The notes: generated by a model from the sequence alone, not told the origin. Shown: positions 54,871-63,575, numbered from the stretch's first letter. The stretch: DNA of 64,000 nt from Pseudomonas jinjuensis (GCF_900103845.1 NZ_FNIJ01000004.1:352567-416566); one strand, 5' to 3'. Numbers and translations: made by a program.

Positions 54871-56091
54871 ATGAGCTCCATCGCCTACGCAGAAAAATCC
54901 ATCAACGCCGACCGTTCCGCCGAGGGCCTGCTCGCCTACGCCCGTTCGCTGGTTCCCACGCTGAAAGCCCGCGCCAAGGAAACCGCCGCCCTCGGCCGCC
55001 TGCCTGACGAAACCGTCGCCGACCTCGAAGCCGGCGGCCTGCTGAGCATGACCACGCCGCGCAAGTACGGCGGCCAGCCGGTATCGGTGCGCGCCTACCT
55101 GGACATCGTCTCCGAACTCGGCCGTGGTGACGCCTCGGTCGCCTGGGTCGCCTCCCTCATCAACGTCAGCACCTGGTGTGCCGCGACCTTCTTCGGCGAG
55201 CAAGGGGCGGACGAGGTGTTCGGTTCGGGCCAGCCGGTCCGCTCCGCCGGCGTCCTCTCGCCGCGCAAGGCACAGGTGAAGAAGGTCGAAGGCGGCTACC
55301 TGATCGAGGACGGCCTGTGGGGCTTCAACTCCGGCGTCTACCACGCCAACTGGGACCTGCTGGGCATCCCGATCGTCGACGCCGAGGGCCGGGTGATCGA
55401 CCAGGGCGCCGCCATGATTCCCACTGCGGAACTGCAGATCCTCAATGACTGGAACGTGATCGGCATCTCCGGCAGCGGCAGCTCCAGCGTCGCGGCGAAG
55501 AACGTCTTCGTCCCCGACTCGCGGGTCATCTCGGTCAGCCGCGCGATCCTCGGCGAGTACGAGTCCACCCACCTGGCCGACGAGCCGCTCTTCCGCACCG
55601 CGTGCATGCCGGTGCTGGCGATCATCCTGACCTTCCCGGCCCTCGGCCTCGGCAGCGCCGCGCTGGAAGCCTTCCTCGAAGGCCTGCCGCGCCGTGGCAT
55701 CCAGTACTCCTGGTACACCAGGCAGGGCGAGGCGCCGATCACCCACCTGCAGGTCGGCGAAGCCTCGGCCAAACTGGACGCCGCGCGCGCCCTGCTGGAG
55801 AAGCACGCCGACGCCATCGATGCCAGCGCCGCTTCCGGCCAGTACATGGACTTCGTCGAGCGCGCCCGGGTGCGCCGTGACGTCGGCTTCGCCGAAAAGC
55901 TGATCTGGGAAGCCGTCGACCAACTGGCCACCGCCTCCGGCGGCTCGCTGGCCGCGGTGGGCAACCCGTTCACCCGCCTCTGGCAGGACGCCCGCGTCGC
56001 TTCGCTGCACGGCATCGTCACGCCGACCACCAACTTCGAGACCTTCGGCCGCATCCTCTGCGGCATGGAAGCGGGCACACCGTTCATCTGA
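54871..56091 (+). CDS. Second flavin-dependent monooxygenase, acyl-CoA-dehydrogenase fold
   Basis: 406 residues of the same fold as the gene at 50457, with LLAYARSLVPTLKARAKETA helices, YLIEDGLWGFNSGVYHA in the barrel and a C-terminal helical bundle. It is clearly a distant paralogue, not a recent copy. It begins the second module and is followed by its own flavin reductase, so it hydroxylates a different aromatic substrate or another position. ATG 54871 is chosen; the frame extends to 54826. Confidence 0.87.
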   Translation: MSSIAYAEKSINADRSAEGLLAYARSLVPTLKARAKETAALGRLPDETVADLEAGGLLSMTTPRKYGGQPVSVRAYLDIVSELGRGDASVAWVASLINVSTWCAATFFGEQGADEVFGSGQPVRSAGVLSPRKAQVKKVEGGYLIEDGLWGFNSGVYHANWDLLGIPIVDAEGRVIDQGAAMIPTAELQILNDWNVIGISGSGSSSVAAKNVFVPDSRVISVSRAILGEYESTHLADEPLFRTACMPVLAIILTFPALGLGSAALEAFLEGLPRRGIQYSWYTRQGEAPITHLQVGEASAKLDAARALLEKHADAIDASAASGQYMDFVERARVRRDVGFAEKLIWEAVDQLATASGGSLAAVGNPFTRLWQDARVASLHGIVTPTTNFETFGRILCGMEAGTPFI

Positions 56092-56117
56092 GCCCCGAGT
56101 CCAGCCAGGAGAAGCCA

Positions 56118-56633
56118 ATGGTTAAGCAGACAGCGGCACTCGATGCCAAACGCTTTCGCCGGGTGATGGGCAAGTTCGCCACCGGCGTGACGATCATCAC
56201 CTACCGCCACGCGGGCGAACCGGCGGGCATGACGGCCAATGCCTTCATGTCCCTGTCGGTGGACCCGCCGATGGTCCTGATCTCGGTCCGGAAGGAATCG
56301 CGCTTCGCCAGCAGCGTCGCGCCCGGCGATGGCTTCGGCATCGCCTTCCTCAGGGAGGAGCACGAGGCGCTGAGCCGGCACTTCGGTGGCCGGCCGGACC
56401 CGGCGCGCAACGTCGAGTTCGGCTCCCACGAGGGAACGCCGGTGCTGCAGGGCGCGCTGGTGCAACTGGTGGTGCGCGCCAACGCCATCCATCCGGGTGG
56501 CGACCATCTGATCTACACGGCCGATGTCGAGGCCATCGAGGAATCGGATGGGCGCCCGCTGCTGTTCTTCTCCGGCGCCTACAAGCAGCTCCATGCGCTG
56601 GACCCCAGCCATTGCTGGAACGACTTCGGCTGA
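56118..56633 (+). CDS. NAD(P)H:flavin reductase for the second monooxygenase
   Basis: 171 residues with the flavin-reductase split barrel: FRRVMGKFATGVTIITY at the start, GMTANAFMSLSVDPPMVLISV in the middle (the FMN-binding strand) and LLFFSGAYKQL near the end. It lies 26 bases after the monooxygenase stop and supplies it with reduced flavin. Confidence 0.9.
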   Translation: MVKQTAALDAKRFRRVMGKFATGVTIITYRHAGEPAGMTANAFMSLSVDPPMVLISVRKESRFASSVAPGDGFGIAFLREEHEALSRHFGGRPDPARNVEFGSHEGTPVLQGALVQLVVRANAIHPGGDHLIYTADVEAIEESDGRPLLFFSGAYKQLHALDPSHCWNDFG

Positions 56634-56675
56634 GCAACGCCTTCCCTTCATGACCTACAACGAGAGTGCACAAAA

Positions 56676-57605
56676 ATGATCAGCGTGCGCGACATCGCTT
56701 ACGTTCGCTACCAGGTCCCGGACCTGGAAGCCCAGGCCGCATTCCTACAGGACTTCGGCATGCGCCTGCACCGCAGGACCGAGACCGCGCTGTACATGGG
56801 CTCCCATGCCGGCGGCTATCCCCTGCACATTTCCCAACTCGGCCCGCGCGAAGCCCTGGGCGTCGGCTTCATGGTCGAGGAATTCGCCGACCTGCAACGC
56901 ATCGCCGACGAGTTCGGCACCACGGTGCAGGACAATGCGGAACTCGGTGCCGGCTCCATCGTCACCATCGCCGACCCCGATGGCTTCCGCGTCGACCTGC
57001 TGCATGGCGGCGAAGTGGTCCAGGCGCAATCCACCCGTGCGGCGCTGCGCCTGAACAATGCGCAGCAGCACCCGCGCACCGGCCAGACCTCGCGGGTGCC
57101 GGCCGGCCCGTCGCATGTCATGCGCCTGGGCCACGTGGTGCTGAAGACCGTCGACTTCGACGCCATGATGAACTTCTACCAGGGCGCGCTGGGCCTGCGG
57201 ATCTCCGACAGCTACTACGTCGAGACCCCGGACAACATGGTCGGCGCCTTCCTCCATTGCGGCCTCGGCGAGCGCTACACCGACCACCACACCGTCGCCC
57301 TGGTCCGCCTCGGCAACGAGCAGCGCGACTTCGACCACAGCGCCTTCGAAGTCCTCGACTGGGACGACCTGGTGCGCGGCAACCAGTACCTGAACGAGCG
57401 CGGCCACAAGCATTCCTGGGGCATCGGCCGGCACGTGCAGGGCAGCCAGGTGTTCGACTACTGGCGCGACCCGTTCGGCAACAAGATCGAGCACTGGACC
57501 GACGGCGACCTGGTCAACGACGCCACCCCGACCACCCACGAGCCGTTCGGGCCGGAAGCGCTGGCGCAATGGGCGCCGCCGGTGTCGCCCGACTTCCTGG
57601 AATGA
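56676..57605 (+). CDS. Second extradiol dioxygenase-like VOC protein
   Basis: 309 residues, two VOC domains. Candidate iron ligands are His in RLGHVVLKTVD (about 149), His in DHSAFEV (about 223), and Glu in DPFGNKIEHWTDG (about 273). Its position after a two-component monooxygenase and before an FAH-family hydrolase suggests ring opening of a catechol or hydroquinone-type product. It is only distantly related to the dioxygenase at 48060. Confidence 0.88.
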   Translation: MISVRDIAYVRYQVPDLEAQAAFLQDFGMRLHRRTETALYMGSHAGGYPLHISQLGPREALGVGFMVEEFADLQRIADEFGTTVQDNAELGAGSIVTIADPDGFRVDLLHGGEVVQAQSTRAALRLNNAQQHPRTGQTSRVPAGPSHVMRLGHVVLKTVDFDAMMNFYQGALGLRISDSYYVETPDNMVGAFLHCGLGERYTDHHTVALVRLGNEQRDFDHSAFEVLDWDDLVRGNQYLNERGHKHSWGIGRHVQGSQVFDYWRDPFGNKIEHWTDGDLVNDATPTTHEPFGPEALAQWAPPVSPDFLE

Positions 57606-57685
57606 ACCACCACCCCGAAAGCCTTGCATGACCGCCCTGCCCCGGCCCATGGCCGGGGCGGCACCGCACAACAAGAGGAAGACAC

Positions 57686-58552
57686 ATGAAACTCGCACGC
57701 TACAGCCACAACGGCCGGACCTCCCTGGGCAAGGTCGAGGGCCAGTACCTGATCGACCTTTCCGAAGTGCTGCCGAGCGGCGCCCGCGACGTCGCCGACA
57801 TCATCGCCTCGCCTGACGCGCTGCAGGCCGCCAGGACCCTGCAGGCCCACGCCGGCAACCGCCTGCCGCTGGCCGAGGTGTACCTCACCGCGCCGATCCT
57901 GCGTCCGTCCAAGTTCCTGGCGCTGGGCATGAACTACAAGGACCACGAGGAAGAAGCGCGCAAGGCCGGCGTACCGATCCCGGCCTCGCAGGTGTGGTTC
58001 AGCAAGCAGGTTTCCTGCATCAACGGCCCGTTCGACGACGTGCACTACCCGTCGGTCTGCGAGATGCTCGATTACGAAGCCGAGCTCGGCGTGGTGATCG
58101 GCAAGCCGGGACGCCACATCAGCGAGGAGCAGGCCCTGGAACACGTGGCCGGCTACTTCGTCGCCAACGACGTCAGCGCCCGTGACTGGCAGGGCAAGAG
58201 CCCGACCTGGACCCTCGGCAAGTCCTTCGACACCCATGGCCCGATCGGCCCGTGGATCGTCACCGCGGACGAGATCGCCGATCCGCAGGCGCTGAACATC
58301 CGCCTGCAGGTCAACGGCCAGACCCGCCAGCAATCCTCCACCGCGCGCATGACCTACAGCATCGCCCGGCAGATCGCCTACCTGAGCCAGGTCATGACCC
58401 TGCAGAGCGGCGACATCCTGATCACCGGCACCCCGGCCGGCATCGGCCTCGGCATGAACCCGCCGGGCCTGCTCGCCGTCGGTGACGTGGTACGCGTGGA
58501 GATCGACGGCATCGGCCATATCGAGAACCGCATCGTCGCCGAACCGCGCTGA
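57686..58552 (+). CDS. FAH-family hydrolase/hydratase/decarboxylase
   Basis: 288 residues. The C-terminal FAH domain has DYEAELGVVIG (metal Glu-x-Glu), NDVSARDWQGKS and GDILITGTPAGIGLG. The family contains 2-oxo acid hydrolases (acylpyruvases), isomerases and decarboxylases of ring-cleavage pathways. As last gene of the second module it probably splits the ring-opened acid. There is no second aldolase set here, so its products may feed central metabolism directly. Confidence 0.88.
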   Translation: MKLARYSHNGRTSLGKVEGQYLIDLSEVLPSGARDVADIIASPDALQAARTLQAHAGNRLPLAEVYLTAPILRPSKFLALGMNYKDHEEEARKAGVPIPASQVWFSKQVSCINGPFDDVHYPSVCEMLDYEAELGVVIGKPGRHISEEQALEHVAGYFVANDVSARDWQGKSPTWTLGKSFDTHGPIGPWIVTADEIADPQALNIRLQVNGQTRQQSSTARMTYSIARQIAYLSQVMTLQSGDILITGTPAGIGLGMNPPGLLAVGDVVRVEIDGIGHIENRIVAEPR

Positions 58553-58563
58553 TCCGCCGTACT

Positions 58564-58592
58564 ACCCCGCGCAGCCACAAGCCGCGCGGGGT
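58564..58592. terminator. Terminator between convergent operon and TetR gene
   Basis: ACCCCGCGC and GCGCGGGGT form a nine-base stem; the right side is followed by TCCTT. It lies 12 bases after the hydrolase stop and 16 bases before the TetR stop, so it can serve both directions. Confidence 0.75.
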
Positions 58593-58607
58593 TCCTTCCC
58601 TCCAGCC

Positions 58608-59297
58608 TCAGTCGCTGGAATCCGCGGTCAAAGGCCGGTGCGCCACCCGCCTGGCCTCCGCCGCGTCGACGCCCAGGCCGAGCAGGAAGAACTCCACCGC
58701 GCTCTCGATGGCGCCGGCGGGCCTCTCGCCTTCGAGAATCTGCCGCAGCAGGTAGAGGCAGCCGCCGAGAATGCAGTCGGCCGCCGCGTCCACGTCGGCC
58801 ACGACGAACCGCCTCTGCTCCACCCCGACCTTGATATCCCGCACCAGCCGGCTGCCGAGGGTCGCTCCGAGGTCGTTGATGCTGTGCGCCGAATGGATGA
58901 AGAACCAGCCCCACACCGGGTCGCGCAGCGCGTGGTACAGCGTGCGGCGGGTATTGTTGCCGACCAGTTCGACGATGCCGGCGCTGCCCGGGGCTTCGTC
59001 GTCGAGCAGATCCGCCAGCGCCAGGGCGTCCTCGATGAACACCGCACGGGCGATCTCTTCCTTGCTGGCGAAGTAGTTGTAGAACGAGCCGAGGGACAGC
59101 TCGGCCTGGTCGGTGATCTCGTTGATCGCGGTGGCATCGATACCCTGCCGCCCCATCACCTCCCGCGCCGCGCGGATCAGCTTGCCGCGGGTCCGCGAAC
59201 GCGCCTTGGCATTGCGCGTAGGCGCTGCAGACGATGCCGTTCCATTGGCGGCCACCTCCCTGCACGGCTCAGGGGATTCGGTCTTTCTTTTCGACAT
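58608..59297 (-). CDS. TetR-family regulator
   Basis: 229 residues with a charged N-terminal tail of about 35 residues, then a TetR HTH (TRGKLIRAAREVMGRQGIDATAI, AELSLGSFYNYFASKEEIA) and a ligand domain. ATG 59297 has GAAGGA before it; the frame runs on to 59474 without support. It is convergent with the second ring-cleavage module and probably controls it, though its operator would then be distant (candidate palindromes at 54753-54785). Confidence 0.88.
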   Translation of the reverse strand: MSKRKTESPEPCREVAANGTASSAAPTRNAKARSRTRGKLIRAAREVMGRQGIDATAINEITDQAELSLGSFYNYFASKEEIARAVFIEDALALADLLDDEAPGSAGIVELVGNNTRRTLYHALRDPVWGWFFIHSAHSINDLGATLGSRLVRDIKVGVEQRRFVVADVDAAADCILGGCLYLLRQILEGERPAGAIESAVEFFLLGLGVDAAEARRVAHRPLTADSSD

Positions 59298-59928
59298 GCG
59301 CTGTCCTTCGATCACACCGGTTCGGTCGCCGACCTGGGCTTTTCTGCGAAGGCGTACTCTACAGCAGTAGTCCATGATCGAGAGCGTGTCGGCAGACTGC
59401 ATGCCGATACGGCGGAAGCGGGACGAACTCCCGGTTGCCCCACTTTTCTGCACCAACTCCCGGCAGCGCAGCAAGCGGAAGCTGTCGACCGAACGGATAC
59501 CACTGGCGCTACTCCATACCTGATGGCACTAGGCACACGATCAAGGCCAACAGGCGGCCGTGCCTGATCGCCGCCAATCCGCTGCCGGCAGGCCAGCCGG
59601 AACAGCAACGACCGAAACGGACGCCGCGGAACGGTGGATGAGACGACCGAGAAAGCCGCCGACGGAAAGCCGCGGAGATCGCGCACGGCTCGGACTGAGG
59701 TTTGGCGAACATGACGTAGCAGAGCCGGAGCGGTCACGCACTGCAACTGAGGCGGCAGCCAAGCGAAAAAGGGACCGGCAGGGACACCCACAGTGGTGAT
59801 GACCGAGAAGTACATCCGTGCGCGGAAAGGCAAAGCCGTGGAGCCTACGCGGTAGGAATTGCGGAAAAATATCAGGATTGCGGAAAATCGTTAGTTAACG
59901 ATCATTTCTGCAATCCGTTGATTTCAAA

Positions 59929-59950
59929 TGGTGCCGAAGCCGGACTCGAA
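59929..59950 (-). other. tRNA-Leu 3'-end-like sequence, possible att site
   Basis: On the minus strand this 22-mer begins TTCGAGTCCGG and ends TTCGGCACCA, that is a T-loop, T-stem and acceptor end with CCA, much like the end of tRNA-Leu, but one base shorter in the acceptor region than E. coli leuX as I recall it. No tRNA body precedes it. Integrases of islands and prophages often leave such 3'-end copies at the far att site. Confidence 0.5.
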
Positions 59951-60278
59951 GATACAGCCTCAAAGCCCCGTAATTACAGAGAATGAGTGATCGCAACTCG
60001 ATGCCGTATCCCTAATCGTATTCCTAAATCCGAGACTACCCCTGCCATCCGAGTGGTTTCGAGACTTTGAATGCCGAAAGCGTAGAGGGCGAATTTCGGT
60101 GCTGGCGGGATGGCCCGGGTCTGGGCCATTGGGGTATGACCGTCTGCCGTTTCGGGCAGAGGATGATGAAGGCATCTCCGTAAGGGAGTCAGGGCATGGT
60201 CATGACGACCATACCTGGCGCGGACGGGGTGCGGCGCAGGTTTTCCCGGTTCTCAATCGAGCTTGGCGCCGGGCAGGC

Positions 60279-60340
60279 GTGGCAATGAGTGCCACACCGT
60301 GCTGGAAACGCCACAGTGTGGCAGCGTCACCACAGTGGTG
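60279..60340. repeat. Cluster of three short perfect hairpins
   Basis: GTGGCA-ATGAG-TGCCAC (60279-60295), GCCAC-AGT-GTGGC (60310-60322) and CACCAC-A-GTGGTG (60328-60340) follow one another. GAAAC at 60305 and GTTTC at 60347 could close the last two into one branched structure. Could be a structured RNA, a recombination or replication site, or a mobile-element end. Confidence 0.45.
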
Positions 60341-60383
60341 ATGCAGGTTTCTCCGTTTCAAACCCGGAAACCCGGCATGGGGG

Positions 60384-60405
60384 CAAAGCGGGGTTTCCCG
60401 CTTTG
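60384..60405. terminator. Perfect hairpin before the lipoprotein gene
   Basis: CAAAGCGGG and CCCGCTTTG form a nine-base stem around GTTT. No T-run follows, so its use as a terminator is uncertain; it may end the structured block to its left. Confidence 0.45.
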
Positions 60406-60511
60406 AGGTCAAAGAATCGGGCATCAAAAGGATTCCCTACCTCCGGCTCCCTATAGCCTGACGCTTTCCTGAGATGGCAAAATGCCGCGAATTTCAGACA
60501 AGGAGGTCGCC

Positions 60512-61024
60512 ATGCGCACCATTTCCCTCGCTCTACTTGCCCTCACCGCAGCAGTTGGCCTCAACGGCTGCACCATGCGTATTGCCGACCTGACCGTCGC
60601 CAGCAGCAAGAACGTCAATCTCAACTCTGGCGCCCTCACCGAGGGGCGCCGCGTCACCGGGTCAGATAGCGTCCCGGTCATTCTGTTCCCGCTAGGCTTC
60701 CCCAACATGGAAGAAGCGATTGACCGCGCCATCGAGAAGGACAAATGCGCGGTGGGCCTGTCAGACGTGGTGATTGGCCAGGAGGCATTCGCCTTCATCG
60801 TCGGCTACCAGGCGATCAACGTCGAAGGCAACCTGCTCATCGATGCGGCCAAGCCCGGCTGTGGAGGGCTCGCAACCCAGAACCATCGCCCGCAGTACAA
60901 CCAGGCAGCACAAGCCTCCTCTCCTTCCTACAGCACTCAGCAGCAACAGCTCGAGCAACTGAGCCGTGAAAGCTTGAGCTACGAGGAATACCAGCGCCGG
61001 TATCGGGAGATTGTGGGGGAGTGA
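60512..61024 (+). CDS. Predicted lipoprotein of unknown function
   Basis: 170 residues. The start MRTISLALLALTAAVGLNGC is a type II signal peptide with lipobox LNGC, so Cys20 should be lipidated. The body has a conserved-looking ADLTVASSKNVNLNSG segment and a Gln-rich, possibly coiled C-terminus (TQQQQLEQLSRESLSYEEYQ). A strong AAGGAGGTC site fixes the start at 60512 rather than 60482. I do not recognise the function; similar lipoproteins occur in prophages and islands. Confidence 0.78.
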   Translation: MRTISLALLALTAAVGLNGCTMRIADLTVASSKNVNLNSGALTEGRRVTGSDSVPVILFPLGFPNMEEAIDRAIEKDKCAVGLSDVVIGQEAFAFIVGYQAINVEGNLLIDAAKPGCGGLATQNHRPQYNQAAQASSPSYSTQQQQLEQLSRESLSYEEYQRRYREIVGE

Positions 61025-61162
61025 CTGCTCTGTGGCCTTACCGTAGCCACGGAATTTTGTCTCTGTCAGCGTGCCTGGCGCACGCAGGCATGCATAAGGC
61101 AGCCCATTAAAAGCACCAAATCCACGCTATGGAGAATTGCCAGAGCGCCGGAAACATGCGAT

Positions 61163-61184
61163 TAATTTCCCAACTGGGAAATTA
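61163..61184. promoter_or_regulatory. Perfect 22-bp palindrome before the ATPase gene
   Basis: TAATTTCCCA and TGGGAAATTA form ten-base arms around AC, ending 12 bases before the ATPase start. Perfect symmetry and position suggest an operator for an HTH repressor, possibly the NadS-type antitoxin encoded 2 kb downstream, though that link is only a guess. Confidence 0.55.
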
Positions 61185-61195
61185 GCACTGGTGAG

Positions 61196-62641
61196 GTGTT
61201 CGTGGGCCTGAGCAATGAAATGCGTCGCTTGCAAGCGAAATGGAACAGTGGCGGGGCGTGGCCAAAGCGCCTAGAGGGCATTGAAATCAATAATATACGC
61301 GGCTGGACTGGCCAGCGCCTTGATTTCAAATTCCCCATTGTAGCCATCGTTGGCGAAAATGGATGCGGAAAGAGCACCGTAATTCAAGCGGCTGCCAGCA
61401 TCTACAAAGGCCGGAACAAGAAAGCCACCAGGTTTGCATCCGACTTTTTCCCGGCGACCGCATGGGATGACTATCGAAATGCCCAAATTCGGTATCACTT
61501 CAGGGAAGGCGAGTCGACCAAAACAGGACTGGTCCGGAAGCCTACAACTCGATGGCTAGGTAATGACGAGCGCCCAACCCGCGACGTCGAATATGTCGAT
61601 TTGAGCCGTATTCAGCCCGTATCAGCCAGGGTTGGCTACTCGAAGATTGCAAAATCCAATCACGTCGAAACTTCGGCCACTGAATTCGAGGAACGCAGGG
61701 TAGAGCGTCTTTCCACCATCATGGGTAGAAAGTACAAGGCTGCAAGGATGGCGCTGAGCAACGTGGATGCGAAGCGCAGAATCCCTGTGCTTGAGGACGA
61801 AAACTATTCCTACTCAGGGTTCCACCAGGGGACTGGCGAAACCACGATGCTGGAGTTTCTCCAGGCAGACATCAATGAGTATGGGATGCTGATCATCGAC
61901 GAGATTGAGACATCTCTTCATCCGCGTGCACAACGGCGCCTTATTCGAGCCCTAGCCGAAATCTGTCGCGAAAGGCAAGCGCAGATCATTCTGACCACCC
62001 ATTCCCCGTACATTTTGGATGAACTTCCCATGGAGGCCAGGATGTATATCCTTGGCAGAGGGACATCTCGCCAAGTCGTGTCCGGTGTCAGCGCCAACTT
62101 TGCCATGACCAATATGGATGACGAATCGCACCCGGATTGCGAACTCTATGTTGAGGATGAGGCAGCAAAGGCAATGCTCATCGAAATCATATCCGCGCAT
62201 GCACCGAGCCTATCTCGTCGATGCCGAATCATTCCGTTCGGAGCGGCAAATCTCGGCAGAGCACTTGGCGAAATGGCTGCAAACAAGAGATTCCCGCGGC
62301 CCACCTGCGTCTTTCTGGATGGCGATGTCTCAGAATCCAAAGGGTGTGTTTTGCTCCCGGGAGATGATGCGCCGGAGAGAGTCGTCTTTGAGTCCCTCAA
62401 TGTCGTTAACTGGGGCGCACTGCATGAGAGGCTGGGCAGGGAGTATTCCAAGGTTGCGGACGCATGCAGTATGGCTATGACCTTGGACAACCACCATCAG
62501 TGGGTAGATTCCGCAGCGAGCCAGCTTCACATACCGGGCGCGTATTTATGGCAGGCGATGTGTTCTGTCTGGGCAAATGACACCCTAGACCCCCACCAAG
62601 CGCGAAATCTCATTCAGCACATCGAAGACCAGATGCTGTGA
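61196..62641 (+). CDS. OLD-like ATPase with C-terminal TOPRIM-type domain
   Basis: 481 residues. Walker A GENGCGKS at residues 53-60, an ABC-like signature GTGETTMLEFL, Walker B MLIIDEIETSLHPRAQRRL and H-loop TTHSPYIL form an SMC/ABC-type ATPase. The C-terminal third has YVEDEAAKAML (TOPRIM Glu) and CVFLDGDVSES (Asp-x-Asp), as in OLD-family nucleases used in phage defence. Base composition is lower in GC than the catabolic region. Start is GTG 61196, or GTG 61202 with GAGGT before it. No helicase partner is adjacent, so it is not a Gabija pair; a single-gene OLD or fused PARIS-like system is possible. Confidence 0.78.
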   Translation: MFVGLSNEMRRLQAKWNSGGAWPKRLEGIEINNIRGWTGQRLDFKFPIVAIVGENGCGKSTVIQAAASIYKGRNKKATRFASDFFPATAWDDYRNAQIRYHFREGESTKTGLVRKPTTRWLGNDERPTRDVEYVDLSRIQPVSARVGYSKIAKSNHVETSATEFEERRVERLSTIMGRKYKAARMALSNVDAKRRIPVLEDENYSYSGFHQGTGETTMLEFLQADINEYGMLIIDEIETSLHPRAQRRLIRALAEICRERQAQIILTTHSPYILDELPMEARMYILGRGTSRQVVSGVSANFAMTNMDDESHPDCELYVEDEAAKAMLIEIISAHAPSLSRRCRIIPFGAANLGRALGEMAANKRFPRPTCVFLDGDVSESKGCVLLPGDDAPERVVFESLNVVNWGALHERLGREYSKVADACSMAMTLDNHHQWVDSAASQLHIPGAYLWQAMCSVWANDTLDPHQARNLIQHIEDQML

Positions 62642-62647
62642 TACGCC

Positions 62648-62675
62648 AAGCCCCGCCACCGAGCGGGGCTTTTCG
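62648..62675 (+). terminator. Rho-independent terminator after the ATPase gene
   Basis: AAGCCCCGC and GCGGGGCTT form a nine-base stem with a six-base loop, followed by TTCGTTTC, starting seven bases after the ATPase stop. Confidence 0.88.
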
Positions 62676-62845
62676 TTTCCGCTCCTACAGTCACTCACCA
62701 GTAGCCGCGCGGCCCGCAGCCTTCCTGATGGCTGATTTCCCGCTGTTTCGCTCCTACCGCCTCAACCTGAACATCCACGCTGTCGGCTCGGCCGTCGAGG
62801 AGCTGGCTATTCGAGAGGCTGGCGGGTAGCTGTGCGGGGGATACA

Positions 62846-62874
62846 TTGAACCTGGTGCCACCGTTCGCTATAGT
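62846..62874 (+). promoter_or_regulatory. Sigma-70 promoter of the toxin-antitoxin pair
   Basis: TTGAAC and TATAGT are separated by 17 bases, an optimal spacing, and lie 33 bases upstream of the toxin ATG at 62907. Confidence 0.75.
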
Positions 62875-62906
62875 TGCGCTACGCCAATGACGCACTGAAG
62901 CAACGA

Positions 62907-63221
62907 ATGATCTTCATCGAAACGCCGGTCTTCACCCGGCAGATTCTTGCCCTGGTAGACGACGAAACCTACCGCAAGCTGCAGGAAGACCTAGCGCTCC
63001 ATCCGGATGCGGGAGCAGTCATCGCAGGCACTGGCGGCGTGCGCAAGATACGCATCGCAGCCAAGGGACACGGGAAAAGAGGCGGCGCCCGGGTCATCTA
63101 CTACCATTTCACATCCGCCTCACAAATTGCATTCCTGCTGGCCTATGACAAAGCCACGCAGGAAGACCTGACTGCTGAGCAGAAAAAGGTGCTTCGGCAG
63201 ATCATCGAGAACTGGAGGTAG
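62907..63221 (+). CDS. RelE/HigB-type toxin
   Basis: 104 residues of the RelE superfamily: an RKIRIAAKGHGKRGGARVIYY strand block (parts: KIRIAAKGHGKRGGARVIYY) followed by FLLAYDKATQEDLTAEQKKVL, typical of ribosome-dependent mRNA interferases that pair with NadS antitoxins. The ATG at 62907 is preferred to an upstream TTG that overlaps the -10 box. The antitoxin follows three bases after the stop, toxin first, as usual for HigB/NadS loci. Confidence 0.85.
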   Translation: MIFIETPVFTRQILALVDDETYRKLQEDLALHPDAGAVIAGTGGVRKIRIAAKGHGKRGGARVIYYHFTSASQIAFLLAYDKATQEDLTAEQKKVLRQIIENWR

Positions 63222-63223
63222 CC

Positions 63224-63529
63224 ATGGACAAAGAACTCTTCGCTGAACTGGTTGAAAGCGTGACCCAGATGGATGAGATCGTGCGTGGCGAACGACAACC
63301 CTCCCGCGAATTCCACGTGGACGCAGTGAAGGTTCGCGAAATCCGCCGCGCTACAGGTCTTTCCCAGGCGAAGTTCGCCGAGAAGATCGATGTCGCGGTC
63401 GGCACCCTGCGCAACTGGGAACAGGGACGTCGTGATCCCGAAGGGCCTGCGCGCGCCCTGCTCCGAGCGATCAACAATGATCCTGTCCATGTTCTCGCCG
63501 CGCTGAATGGCGGAGCACGAGAGAACTGA
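63224..63529 (+). CDS. NadS-type XRE-family antitoxin
   Basis: 101 residues. The N-terminal LFAELVESVTQMDEIVRGE is typical of NadS (COG2944), followed by an XRE HTH with TGLSQAKFAEKIDVAVGTLRNWEQGRR, of which SQAKFAEKIDVAVGTLRNWE is the helix-turn-helix. It should neutralise the upstream RelE-type toxin and repress their promoter. A GGAGGTAG site precedes the ATG. Confidence 0.88.
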   Translation: MDKELFAELVESVTQMDEIVRGERQPSREFHVDAVKVREIRRATGLSQAKFAEKIDVAVGTLRNWEQGRRDPEGPARALLRAINNDPVHVLAALNGGAREN

Positions 63530-63546
63530 CCCATCATCCATCCCCG

Positions 63547-63575
63547 AACCCGGCCTGGCGCCGGGTTTTCTTTTT
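63547..63575 (+). terminator. Rho-independent terminator after the antitoxin gene
   Basis: AACCCGGC and GCCGGGTT form an eight-base stem with a five-base loop, followed by TTCTTTTT. Confidence 0.93.

Larger units (their letters stand above)
59298..60511. other. Long noncoding junction of catabolic region and island-like DNA
   Basis: About 1.2 kb without a convincing gene; the small ORFs on either strand have no ribosome sites or known motifs. From about 59860 it becomes AT-richer. It contains a tRNA-Leu 3'-end-like sequence (59929-59950), a block of three hairpins (60279-60340) and a further strong hairpin (60384-60405). CACAGTGGTGATG occurs twice (59789 and 60331). Confidence 0.6.

Noticed and set aside
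59289..60343. CRISPR-like or tandem repeat array in the noncoding junction
   Set aside because: CACAGTGGTGATG occurs only twice with no regular spacing or spacers, so there is no array.
60200..60427. 75-residue minus-strand ORF in the hairpin block
   Set aside because: It lies on the inverted repeats, has no ribosome site, and its sequence is explained by the palindromes; short ORFs of this type are often annotated spuriously.
61163..61184. Palindrome as a transcription terminator of the lipoprotein gene
   Set aside because: It is 138 bases past the lipoprotein stop, AT-rich at its base with only a two-base centre and no T-run, and lies right before the ATPase start; an operator fits better.
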